A stretch of DNA of 5,501 nt from Lachnoclostridium phytofermentans. GTDB lineage: Bacteria; Bacillota; Clostridia; Lachnospirales; Lachnospiraceae. Below are positions 1 to 5,501 of this stretch, in pieces. The notes below the pieces were generated by a model, which saw only the letters and a program-made list of their open reading frames with translations, was not told the DNA's origin and did no database searches. The stretch is from contig DPVV01000239.1 in NCBI GenBank assembly GCA_003526525.1, positions 1 to 5,501 on the forward strand, in the 5' to 3' direction. Position numbers and translations under genes: made by a program. Each line of letters starts with the position of its first letter. Positions within the stretch are counted from its first letter, which is position 1.

Positions 1-85
1 TGGAGTTGCAGTTTTATTTGCAATTACCATGATTCCTGTTGTTGAGATTGTAAAGGCGATAAAAAGAATACGGAACAGAAAATAG
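1..85 (+). CDS. C-terminal end of a probable P-type cation-transporting ATPase (partial)
   Basis: Only the last 27 codons and the TAG stop (83-85) are in the window; the reading frame starts at base 2. The visible peptide begins GVAVLFAITMIPVVEIVKAI and ends in a short basic stretch (KRIRNRK). A hydrophobic segment, then a P-x-V-E-[IL]-V-K turn, then a positively charged cytoplasmic end is how many calcium-type (PMCA/SERCA-like) P-type ATPases finish: the last transmembrane helix followed by the basic C-terminus. That family recognition rests on about 20 residues, so another polytopic membrane protein is possible. The gene ends about 65 bp before a strong terminator, so it is probably not in the rpoBC operon. 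No other part of the protein can be judged here. Confidence 0.55.
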   Translation, partial: GVAVLFAITMIPVVEIVKAIKRIRNRK

Positions 86-151
86 AAGATTATAAAAAGA
101 ATAATAAATAAAAGTATATAAAAGTAATAAATAATTCGTATATAATATGAG

Positions 152-218
152 AGCAGGATGAAAAGAGAAATCCTCCTATAAGAAGAGTATGGGGGAATCA
201 TCGTTTTATCCTGCTTTT
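152..218 (+). terminator. Rho-independent terminator after the upstream gene
   Basis: AGCAGGATGAAA (152-163) pairs with TTTTATCCTGCT (204-215) in a 12-bp stem with one G-U pair. The loop contains a second stem, TCCTCC (171-176) with GGGGGA (191-196). The 3' arm runs into TTTTATATT. It lies about 65 bp downstream of the stop codon at 83-85, the expected place to end that transcript. The branched loop is larger than usual for a terminator, so a small processed RNA is a less likely alternative. Confidence 0.72.
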
Positions 219-221
219 ATA

Positions 222-262
222 TTGTAGTGTGAATTGGAATCCAAAATATGGTTATACTACAA
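222..262. repeat. Imperfect inverted repeat just after the terminator
   Basis: Bases 222-232 (TTGTAGTGTGA) can pair with 252-262 (TTATACTACAA), giving 11 pairs including two G-U. The 19-base loop itself contains the near-palindrome TTGGA-A-TCCAA (234-244). A second, shorter inverted repeat follows directly (TACTAG 268-273 with CTAGTA 295-300). No T-run follows the 222-262 hairpin itself. It could be a protein-binding site, part of a decayed repeat, or chance in AT-rich DNA; no known family was recognised. Confidence 0.35.
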
Positions 263-293
263 ATTAATACTAGATTTTTTCCGCTTTCCATAC

Positions 294-399
294 GCTAGTA
301 GCTTCTTGGTAACTTATTGTAGGTTTTTACTATTTGGCGGATAATCTTAGGGGATACCCCTAAATCATGACAAGGAAAAGTCCACGAAGCTTGCTTTTT
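294..399 (+). other. Candidate folded RNA or dispersed intergenic repeat
   Basis: A long-range stem closes this element. A300-C305 pairs with G386-T391; after one T/C mismatch, 307-309 pairs with 382-384; after a two-base bulge, 312-315 pairs with 378-381, for 13 pairs in all. Inside sits a perfect hairpin, TTAGGGG-ATA-CCCCTAA (347-363), extended by GAT (340-342) with ATC (364-366). The outer stem is followed within a few bases by TTTTTATTAT. This is the most GC-rich patch of an otherwise AT-rich spacer. The architecture would suit a small plus-strand RNA with a terminator-like 3' end, or a MITE-like intergenic repeat. No named RNA family was recognised and no clear promoter precedes it. Confidence 0.33.
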
Positions 400-408
400 A
401 TTATATGG
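395..408 (+). repeat. 14-bp direct repeat, copy 1
   Basis: TTTTTATTATATGG occurs here and again at 800-813, in the same orientation and 405 bp apart. Here it forms the T-run end of the candidate folded element. The bases flanking the two copies do not match. An exact 14-mer match is uncommon within a spacer of this size, though AT-richness raises the odds. Confidence 0.5.
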
Positions 409-470
409 AGAGATAGAAGGGAAAAAATGTGAATATCGGACTTTATAGATATTTTACGAAAAATATAAAA

Positions 471-498
471 AAGCTGTACAATTTGCTATTGACAGCTT
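471..498. promoter_or_regulatory. Inverted repeat overlapping the -35 box of P1 (possible operator or minus-strand terminator)
   Basis: AAGCTGTACAAT (471-482) and ATTGACAGCTT (488-498) are inverted copies that differ only by one extra A at 478. They give 11 pairs around a 5-base centre (TTGCT). The right arm contains the TTGACA -35 hexamer of P1 (489-494), so a dimeric repressor bound here would block the promoter. Read on the minus strand, the same hairpin is followed by CTTTTTTATATTTTT, which looks like a rho-independent terminator for leftward transcription. The sequence alone does not choose between these readings. Confidence 0.45.
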
Positions 499-517
499 GA
501 CTATACTATGATAATAT
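489..517 (+). promoter_or_regulatory. Promoter P1 for rpoBC (sigma-A type, extended -10)
   Basis: A perfect TTGACA -35 (489-494) is followed by a 17-bp spacer and TAATAT (512-517) as the -10. The -10 is preceded by TGa (509-511), the extended -10 motif common in Gram-positive bacteria. Transcription should start near 523-526, giving an rpoB leader of about 370 nt. It points toward rpoB and no other gene lies between. The -35 is embedded in the inverted repeat at 471-498. Confidence 0.78.
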
Positions 518-537
518 GAAATGTGCACTATTATGAT

Positions 538-566
538 TTTACATGCCCATATGTATATATTATAAC
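538..566 (+). promoter_or_regulatory. Promoter P2 for rpoBC (sigma-A type)
   Basis: TTTACA (538-543, five of six consensus bases) and TATAAC (561-566, five of six) are separated by exactly 17 bp. The start would be near A573, giving a leader of about 320 nt. It lies 49 bp downstream of P1, so the two would form a tandem pair, an arrangement often used for RNA polymerase and ribosome genes. P2 carries two mismatches and no extended -10, and its sequence is very AT-rich, so it is less certain than P1. Confidence 0.62.
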
Positions 567-704
567 ACATAAAGTTCAAAATGCAAAGTGTTTTTAAGAA
601 ATTTTATTGCATATTTCATAAAAAACACAAAATGTGCTTTTGAAAAACACGGAAAACTCAATATTTTGTGGGTTTTCTTACATTTTATACAGGGTTAAAA
701 TAAG

Positions 705-730
705 TGTACCGCCTTGCTTGCGAGGCTACG
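705..730 (+). promoter_or_regulatory. CUUG-tetraloop hairpin in the rpoB leader
   Basis: GCCTTG (711-716) and CGAGGC (721-726) form a six-pair stem with one G-U pair, closed by a CTTG loop. The stem can be extended past a two-base bulge (CC, 709-710) by TGTA (705-708) with TACG (727-730). G-CUUG-C is a well-known stable RNA tetraloop. This is the only clearly GC-rich hairpin in the leader. No T-run follows, so it is not an intrinsic terminator. Its 3' arm contains GAGG (722-725), which is placed like a ribosome binding site for the ATG at 734. Confidence 0.55.
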
Positions 731-799
731 AGTATGAGGTTAAATTCGTTTCGATTCAGTCTGTTTGGAACATATCATAATTTAGCTGGTGTGCATTAG

Positions 800-813
800 T
801 TTTTATTATATGG
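800..813 (+). repeat. 14-bp direct repeat, copy 2
   Basis: This is an exact second copy of TTTTTATTATATGG (first at 395-408), lying immediately after the stop codon (797-799) of the possible leader peptide. It includes TATTAT (804-809), a fair -10 sequence, but there is no matching -35 at proper distance. Confidence 0.5.
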
Positions 814-878
814 CTAAGTAACTGAAACAGTAGAATAAACTCTCAATACTCGATTATATAAAAAATAGAAAATTTCAA

Positions 879-885
879 GGGGTGA
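879..885 (+). promoter_or_regulatory. rpoB ribosome binding site
   Basis: GGGGTGA (879-885) closely matches the Firmicute Shine-Dalgarno sequence (AAGG-GGTGA when read from 877) and ends 8 nt before the ATG at 894, an ideal distance. The in-frame GTG at 882-884 lies inside this motif, so it has no upstream binding site of its own. This decides the start in favour of 894. The site sits in the loop of a small palindrome, TTTCA-AGGGG-TGAAA (873-887). Confidence 0.85.
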
Positions 886-893
886 AAACGTCA

Positions 894-3800
894 ATGGATA
901 AAAACAGAATACGTCCGATTAAAGTTGGAAAAGGCGTAAGAATGAGCTATTCAAAGCAAAAAGAAGTACTTGAAATGCCAAATCTCATTGAAGTTCAGAA
1001 GGATTCCTATCAGTGGTTCTTAGAGGAAGGCCTAAATGAAGTATTCGATGATATTTCGCCGATCGAAGATTATAGCGATCATCTTAGCCTTGAGTTCGTA
1101 AGCTTTCAGCTCTGCGAGGATGATGTTAAGTATTCGATTGAAGAATGCAAGGAAAGAGATGCAACCTATGCGGCTCCGTTGAAAGTAAAAGTTAGACTTC
1201 GTAACAAAGAGACGGAAGAAATCAATGAACATGACATCTTCATGGGTGACTTACCTTTAATGACTGAGACTGGTACCTTTGTTATCAATGGTGCTGAACG
1301 TGTTATCGTTAGCCAGTTAGTACGTTCCCCTGGAATTTATTATGCAATTCAACATGATAAAGTTGGTAAGACTCTTCACTCCAGTACCGTAATTCCTAAC
1401 AGAGGTGCTTGGTTAGAGTATGAAACAGATTCCAACGATGTATTTTATGTTCGAGTAGATAGAAATAGAAAAGTTCCGATTACTGTATTGCTTCGTGCTA
1501 TGGGTATCGGTTCCAACGCTGAGATTGTTGAGATGTTTGGTGAAGAACCAAAGATTTTAGCAAGCTTTAGCAAAGACCCATCTGATAACTATCAAGATGG
1601 TCTTCTTGAGTTGTACAAAAAACTTCGTCCAGGTGAACCACTTTCTGTAGAAAGTGCAGAGTCCTTAATTAATAGTATGTTCTTCGATCCTAGAAGATAT
1701 GACCTTGCTAAGGTTGGACGTTTTAAGTTTAATAAGAAGTTAGCTTTGAAAAACCGAGTTGTAGGTTTCCCTCTAGCTGAGGATGTTGTTGATACAGAAA
1801 CAGGTGAAATCCTAGCAGAGGCTGGTACAATTATTACAGAAGCTCTTGCAATTCGTATTCAGAATAGAGCAGTGAAATCCATCTTAGTTCAGGCAGAGGA
1901 ACGTAACGTTGTTGTTCTTTCTAATATGATGGTTGATTTTGAAGAGTATGTTGAACTGGACTGTGACAAGGAAGAGTTAGGAATCACAGAAGAAGTTTAC
2001 TACCCAGCTCTTCGTATGATTTTAGATTCTTGCAGCAGTCAAGAAGAAATTAAAGATGCTGTAGCAAAGCATATTACTGATTTAATTCCTAAGCATATTA
2101 CAAAGGATGATATCTTTGCATCCATCAATTACAATATGCACTTAGAATATGGAATTGGTAATGAAGATGATATTGACCATTTAGGAAATCGTCGTATTCG
2201 TGCGGTAGGTGAATTATTACAGAACCAGTACAGAATCGGTCTTTCCAGAATGGAACGTGTTGTTCGTGAAAGAATGACAACTCAGGACTTAGAAGGAATT
2301 AGTCCGCAGTCTTTAATTAATATTAAGCCAGTAACCGCAGCAGTGAAGGAATTCTTCGGAAGTTCTCAGTTGTCCCAGTTCATGGATCAGAACAACCCTC
2401 TTGGTGAGCTTACCCATAAGAGACGTCTTTCTGCCCTTGGTCCTGGTGGTCTTAGCCGTGATCGTGCGGGATTCGAGGTTCGTGACGTTCACTATTCTCA
2501 CTATGGTAGAATGTGTCCAATTGAGACACCAGAAGGTCCTAACATCGGTCTTATTAACTCCTTAGCATCTTACGCTAGAATTAACCAATACGGTTTTATT
2601 GAGGCGCCTTATCGTAAGGTGGATAAAACTGAAGCTGAAAATCCACGTGTAACGGAAGAAGTTGTTTACTTAACAGCGGATGAAGAAGATAAATATGTTG
2701 TTGCACAGGCAAATGAGCCATTAGATGCAACAGGACATTTTGTAAATCAGAGTGTATCTGGTCGTTACAGAGAAGAAACTTCTTCCTATCAGAAGAGAAA
2801 AGTTGATTTAATGGACGTTTCTCCTAAGATGGTATTCTCTGTTGCTACAGCGATGATTCCATTCCTCCAAAACGACGATGCGAACCGTGCGCTCATGGGA
2901 TCTAACATGCAGCGTCAGGCGGTACCATTGTTATTTACTGAGGCACCTGTTGTTGGAACAGGTATGGAATTAAAAACAGCAGTAGACTCTGGTGTTTGTG
3001 TTGTTTCAAAGAAAGCGGGTACTGTTGAGAAGTCAACTTCCCGTGAAGTTGTAATAAAGAATGAGGATGGAACAAAGTCGACCTATCGTCTTGTTAAATT
3101 TGCAAGAAGTAACCAGGGTACTTGTATCAACCAAAGACCTATCGTGGTAAAGGGAGATAAGGTAGAAGCTGGCGAGGTTGTTGCTGACGGTCCATCTACG
3201 GCAAACGGTGAATTAGCACTTGGTAAAAGCCCATTAATCGGATTTATGACCTGGGAAGGTTATAATTACGAAGATGCGGTATTGTTAAGTGAAAGACTTG
3301 TTCAGGAAGATGTTTATACTTCTGTTCATATTGAAGAATATGAAGCGGAAGCTCGTGATACAAAGCTTGGACCAGAAGAAATCACAAGAGATGTTCCAGG
3401 TGTTGGTGATGATGCACTTAAGGATCTTGATGAAAGAGGTATTATCCGTATTGGTGCTGAAGTTCGTGCCGGAGATATCTTAGTTGGTAAGGTTACACCA
3501 AAGGGTGAAACTGAGCTTACAGCAGAAGAGAGACTTCTTCGTGCAATCTTTGGCGAGAAGGCAAGAGAAGTTCGTGATACTTCCCTTCGTGTACCTCACG
3601 GTGAGTACGGTATTATCGTAGACGCTAAGGTATTCACAAGAGAAAATGGTGATGAATTATCTCCTGGTGTTAACCAGACAGTACGTGTTTATATCGCTCA
3701 AAAGAGAAAGATTCAAGTTGGTGATAAGATGGCTGGTCGACATGGTAATAAGGGTGTTGTTTCCCGTGTATTACCAGCAGAAGATATGCCATTCCTACCA

Positions 3801-4730
3801 AATGGTAGACCACTTGATATCGTATTAAACCCTCTAGGCGTACCTTCCCGTATGAACATCGGTCAGGTGTTAGAGATCCACTTAAGTCTTGCTTCTAGAG
3901 TACTTGGATTTAATGTTTCAACACCAGTATTTGACGGTGCAAACGAGTTCGATATTATGGATACTTTAGAGCTTGCGAACGATTATGTAAATACACCATT
4001 AGGTGAGTTCCAGGCAAAATATAAAGATATATTAGATCCAGAAGTTATGGATTACCTTGTAACAAATGAAGATTACAGAAAACAGTGGGAAGGTGTTCCA
4101 ATTAACCGTGATGGTAAGGTACGTCTTCGTGATGGTAGAACTGGTGAGTACTTTGATAGTTCTGTAACCGTTGGATTCATGCACTACTTAAAACTTCACC
4201 ACTTAGTAGATGATAAGATTCATGCTCGTTCTACCGGTCCTTACTCTTTAGTAACTCAGCAGCCTCTTGGTGGTAAAGCTCAGTTCGGTGGTCAGAGATT
4301 CGGTGAGATGGAGGTTTGGGCACTTGAGGCATATGGTGCAGCTCATATCTTACAGGAAATCTTAACTGTGAAGTCCGATGATGTTACAGGACGTGTTAAG
4401 ACTTATGAAGCAATTATTAAGGGTGACAATATATCAGAACCTGGTATTCCGGAATCCTTTAAGGTACTCCTTAAGGAACTTCAGTCACTTGCACTTGATG
4501 TTACAGTTCTTGATGAGAACGGTGATGAAGTGAAGATGACAGAAAAAATCGATTACGGTGAAACAGAGTTTACGCAGTATATCGAGGAAGATAACTTCAG
4601 ATATGATGAGGGCTTTGAGGAAGCTGGATACAGTGAAGTGAATCCGGATGAGGAAAGCGACACATTCGAAAGCTTCGACGAGAGTGATAGCGTAGTGGAG
4701 TTTAGTGAGTCGGATGATTTCGGAGAATAA
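894..4730 (+). CDS. rpoB: DNA-directed RNA polymerase subunit beta
   Basis: RpoB forms, with beta-prime, the catalytic centre of the alpha2-beta-beta'-omega RNA polymerase. The gene is intact at 1278 residues from the ATG at 894; the in-frame GTG at 882 would add four residues but overlaps the Shine-Dalgarno sequence. Visible motifs in order: the DIDHLGNRR segment (about 426-434); the rifampicin pocket starting [13 protein letters not shown] (487-499); GYNYEDA (789-795) with the conserved acidic pair E793/D794; [12 protein letters not shown] with the two conserved lysines K945 and K953; and [20 protein letters not shown] (about 1123-1142). Pocket residues Q495, D498, H508, S513 and L515 equal E. 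coli Q513, D516, H526, S531 and L533 of sensitive enzymes. The E. coli insertion between the flap and the catalytic lysines is absent. An extra segment (about 1028-1079) and an acidic tail (1220-1278) make it longer than B. subtilis RpoB. rpoC follows after 21 bp. Confidence 0.99.
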   Translation: MDKNRIRPIKVGKGVRMSYSKQKEVLEMPNLIEVQKDSYQWFLEEGLNEVFDDISPIEDYSDHLSLEFVSFQLCEDDVKYSIEECKERDATYAAPLKVKVRLRNKETEEINEHDIFMGDLPLMTETGTFVINGAERVIVSQLVRSPGIYYAIQHDKVGKTLHSSTVIPNRGAWLEYETDSNDVFYVRVDRNRKVPITVLLRAMGIGSNAEIVEMFGEEPKILASFSKDPSDNYQDGLLELYKKLRPGEPLSVESAESLINSMFFDPRRYDLAKVGRFKFNKKLALKNRVVGFPLAEDVVDTETGEILAEAGTIITEALAIRIQNRAVKSILVQAEERNVVVLSNMMVDFEEYVELDCDKEELGITEEVYYPALRMILDSCSSQEEIKDAVAKHITDLIPKHITKDDIFASINYNMHLEYGIGNEDDIDHLGNRRIRAVGELLQNQYRIGLSRMERVVRERMTTQDLEGISPQSLINIKPVTAAVKEFFGSSQLSQFMDQNNPLGELTHKRRLSALGPGGLSRDRAGFEVRDVHYSHYGRMCPIETPEGPNIGLINSLASYARINQYGFIEAPYRKVDKTEAENPRVTEEVVYLTADEEDKYVVAQANEPLDATGHFVNQSVSGRYREETSSYQKRKVDLMDVSPKMVFSVATAMIPFLQNDDANRALMGSNMQRQAVPLLFTEAPVVGTGMELKTAVDSGVCVVSKKAGTVEKSTSREVVIKNEDGTKSTYRLVKFARSNQGTCINQRPIVVKGDKVEAGEVVADGPSTANGELALGKSPLIGFMTWEGYNYEDAVLLSERLVQEDVYTSVHIEEYEAEARDTKLGPEEITRDVPGVGDDALKDLDERGIIRIGAEVRAGDILVGKVTPKGETELTAEERLLRAIFGEKAREVRDTSLRVPHGEYGIIVDAKVFTRENGDELSPGVNQTVRVYIAQKRKIQVGDKMAGRHGNKGVVSRVLPAEDMPFLPNGRPLDIVLNPLGVPSRMNIGQVLEIHLSLASRVLGFNVSTPVFDGANEFDIMDTLELANDYVNTPLGEFQAKYKDILDPEVMDYLVTNEDYRKQWEGVPINRDGKVRLRDGRTGEYFDSSVTVGFMHYLKLHHLVDDKIHARSTGPYSLVTQQPLGGKAQFGGQRFGEMEVWALEAYGAAHILQEILTVKSDDVTGRVKTYEAIIKGDNISEPGIPESFKVLLKELQSLALDVTVLDENGDEVKMTEKIDYGETEFTQYIEEDNFRYDEGFEEAGYSEVNPDEESDTFESFDESDSVVEFSESDDFGE

Positions 4731-4735
4731 TACTG

Positions 4736-4742
4736 AAGGGAG
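4736..4742 (+). promoter_or_regulatory. rpoC ribosome binding site
   Basis: AAGGGAG lies in the 21-bp gap between rpoB and rpoC, with 9 nt between its last base and the ATG at 4752. There is no room for a promoter or terminator in this gap, so rpoC is translated from the shared rpoBC transcript. Confidence 0.85.
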
Positions 4743-4751
4743 AGCCAGACA

Positions 4752-5501
4752 ATGCCAACAGAGATGATAAATGAAAGTGTCAAGGATATTACCTATGACG
4801 CGATTAAGATAGGCCTGGCTTCACCAGAGAAGATCAGAGAGTGGTCTAGGGGTGAAGTTAGAAAGCCAGAAACAATCAATTACAGAACGCTCAAACCGGA
4901 AAAAGACGGTTTATTCTGCGAAAAGATTTTTGGGCCAAACAAAGACTGGGAATGTCATTGTGGTAAATACAAGAAGATTCGCTATAAGGGCGTAGTATGT
5001 GACCGCTGTGGAGTTGAAGTAACTAAGGCAAGTGTTCGACGTGAAAGAATGGGTCACATCGAACTTGCAGCTCCAGTGTCTCATATTTGGTACTTCAAGG
5101 GAATCCCAAGTAGAATGGGTCTTATCTTAGACCTTTCTCCAAGAACTCTTGAGAAAGTTTTATATTTTGCATCTTATATTGTACTTGATAAGGGAACTAC
5201 CGATTTACAGTACAAACAGGTGTTAAATGAAAAAGAATTTAGAGAAGCATATGATAAATATGGCGACAGATTCCGTGTAGGAATGGGCGCTGAAGCGATT
5301 ATGGAACTTTTAGAGGCCATTGACTTAGAGAAAGAGTCAAAAGACCTAAAGAGAGGCTTAAAAGAATCTACGGGACAAAAAAGAGCTCGTATTATTAAGA
5401 GACTTGAGGTTGTAGAAGCGTTCCGTGAGTCTGGAAATAAGCCTGAGTGGATGATTATGACAGTGGTTCCTGTTATACCACCAGATTTACGTCCAATGGT
5501 A
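4752..5501 (+). CDS. rpoC: DNA-directed RNA polymerase subunit beta-prime (5' part)
   Basis: The first 250 codons of beta-prime are present and the gene continues beyond the window; the frame is open to the last base. The protein starts [12 protein letters not shown] and shows the usual N-terminal landmarks: [20 protein letters not shown] (38-57), the zinc-binding cysteines C68 and C70 (CHC) with C83 and C86 (CDRC), the [20 protein letters not shown] segment (109-128), and [13 protein letters not shown] (238-250). The last lies just before the part of beta-prime that carries the rudder, bridge helix and the NADFDGD catalytic loop, none of which is in this window. The cysteine ribbon belongs to the clamp near upstream DNA. 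Nothing unusual was seen; codon use resembles the rpoB body. Confidence 0.99.
   Translation, partial: MPTEMINESVKDITYDAIKIGLASPEKIREWSRGEVRKPETINYRTLKPEKDGLFCEKIFGPNKDWECHCGKYKKIRYKGVVCDRCGVEVTKASVRRERMGHIELAAPVSHIWYFKGIPSRMGLILDLSPRTLEKVLYFASYIVLDKGTTDLQYKQVLNEKEFREAYDKYGDRFRVGMGAEAIMELLEAIDLEKESKDLKRGLKESTGQKRARIIKRLEVVEAFRESGNKPEWMIMTVVPVIPPDLRPMV

Larger units (their letters stand above)
573..893 (+). promoter_or_regulatory. Long structured 5' leader of rpoB
   Basis: About 320 nt between the P2 start and the rpoB ATG hold no convincing gene. The 581-677 part contains complementary segments that cannot all pair at once: 588-595 with 621-628 or 643-650; 626-633 with 663-670; 652-660 with 669-677. 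It is followed by a CUUG-tetraloop hairpin (705-730), a possible 21-codon leader peptide (734-799), the second copy of a 14-bp repeat (800-813) and a small hairpin ACTG-AAA-CAGT (821-831). No strong GC-rich terminator followed by a T-run was found within it. Long leaders before rpoB are known elsewhere, for example the lacto-rpoB motif of lactic acid bacteria. Relationship to that motif is not shown here, and control by this leader is an inference. Confidence 0.5.

Noticed and set aside
141..146. Perfect TATAAT between the upstream gene and the terminator
   Set aside because: There is no acceptable -35 at 16-18 bp, and the surrounding sequence is almost pure A/T, where this hexamer is expected. 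A transcript from it would run straight into the terminator.
427..432. ATG followed directly by TGA with AAGGG five bases upstream
   Set aside because: Minimal start-stop frames do occur, but this is six bases in AT-rich DNA with no promoter upstream. The GTG frame starting at 429 explains the binding site equally well.
620..642. Hairpin AAAACACA-aa-TGTGCTTTT as an attenuator terminator
   Set aside because: The core stem is only four pairs with few G-C pairs, and the T-run is interrupted by G. It is too weak to call a terminator and is kept only as part of the alternative-pairing observation.
640..667. Third promoter candidate TTGAAA-16-TATTTT in the leader
   Set aside because: The -10 matches only four of six bases and there is no extended -10. 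The two upstream promoters are much better, so it is not listed as a feature.
1032..1232. Minus-strand open frame inside rpoB
   Set aside because: It is antisense to conserved beta codons and has no binding site; it is a by-product of the rpoB reading frame.
2352..2438. Possible rifampicin-resistance allele
   Set aside because: Q495, D498, H508, S513 and L515 correspond to the wild-type residues of sensitive enzymes; only neutral lineage differences were seen, such as G504.
2313..2501. Minus-strand open frame opposite the rifampicin pocket
   Set aside because: It lies opposite one of the most conserved parts of rpoB; the composition follows from the sense codons.
3289..3828. Two short plus-strand frames (3289-3483 and 3646-3828) overlapping rpoB
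   Set aside because: They are out of frame with an intact, conserved beta coding region and lack credible start signals.
4553..4783. Minus-strand open frame across the rpoB-rpoC junction
   Set aside because: Its Ser-rich product simply mirrors the acidic GA-rich tail of rpoB, and it would overlap the rpoC start. There is no promoter or binding site.

Overview
This window holds the RNA polymerase beta/beta-prime locus of a low-GC Firmicute. The beta subunit resembles those of Lachnospiraceae (Clostridium cluster XIVa, Lachnoclostridium/Clostridium phytofermentans-like). The evidence is the AT-rich non-coding DNA, the Firmicute-type core sequence, an extra segment of about 40 residues shortly before the DGRTGE motif, and a long acidic C-terminal tail. 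The family assignment comes from recalled family features, not from a search.

Layout: positions 1-85 are the last 27 codons of an upstream gene, probably a P-type cation ATPase. It is followed by a good rho-independent terminator (152-218). Positions 86-893 (about 800 bp) contain no convincing gene. They hold the terminator, a series of inverted repeats (222-262, 268-300), a candidate folded element of about 100 nt ending in a T-run (294-399), and an inverted repeat overlapping a promoter -35 (471-498). Two tandem sigma-A-type promoters follow (P1 489-517, P2 538-566). After them comes an unusually long, AT-rich rpoB leader of roughly 320-370 nt with several alternative pairings, a CUUG-tetraloop hairpin (705-730) and a possible leader peptide (734-799).

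rpoB (894-4730) is complete and intact. All catalytic motifs are present and the rifampicin-pocket residues are those of sensitive enzymes. The better start is the ATG at 894, not the in-frame GTG at 882, which lies inside the Shine-Dalgarno sequence. rpoC begins 21 bp downstream (4752) with its own ribosome binding site and runs off the end of the window after 250 codons, including the N-terminal zinc-binding motif. The two genes encode the two large catalytic subunits of RNA polymerase and are clearly co-transcribed.

The coding part is ordinary housekeeping sequence. The interest lies in the upstream region. The terminator plus two near-consensus promoters directly before rpoB suggest that rpoBC is transcribed independently of whatever lies upstream, with a structured leader that could carry attenuation or feedback control. 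No CRISPR array, tRNA, rRNA, complete insertion sequence or phage gene was seen.
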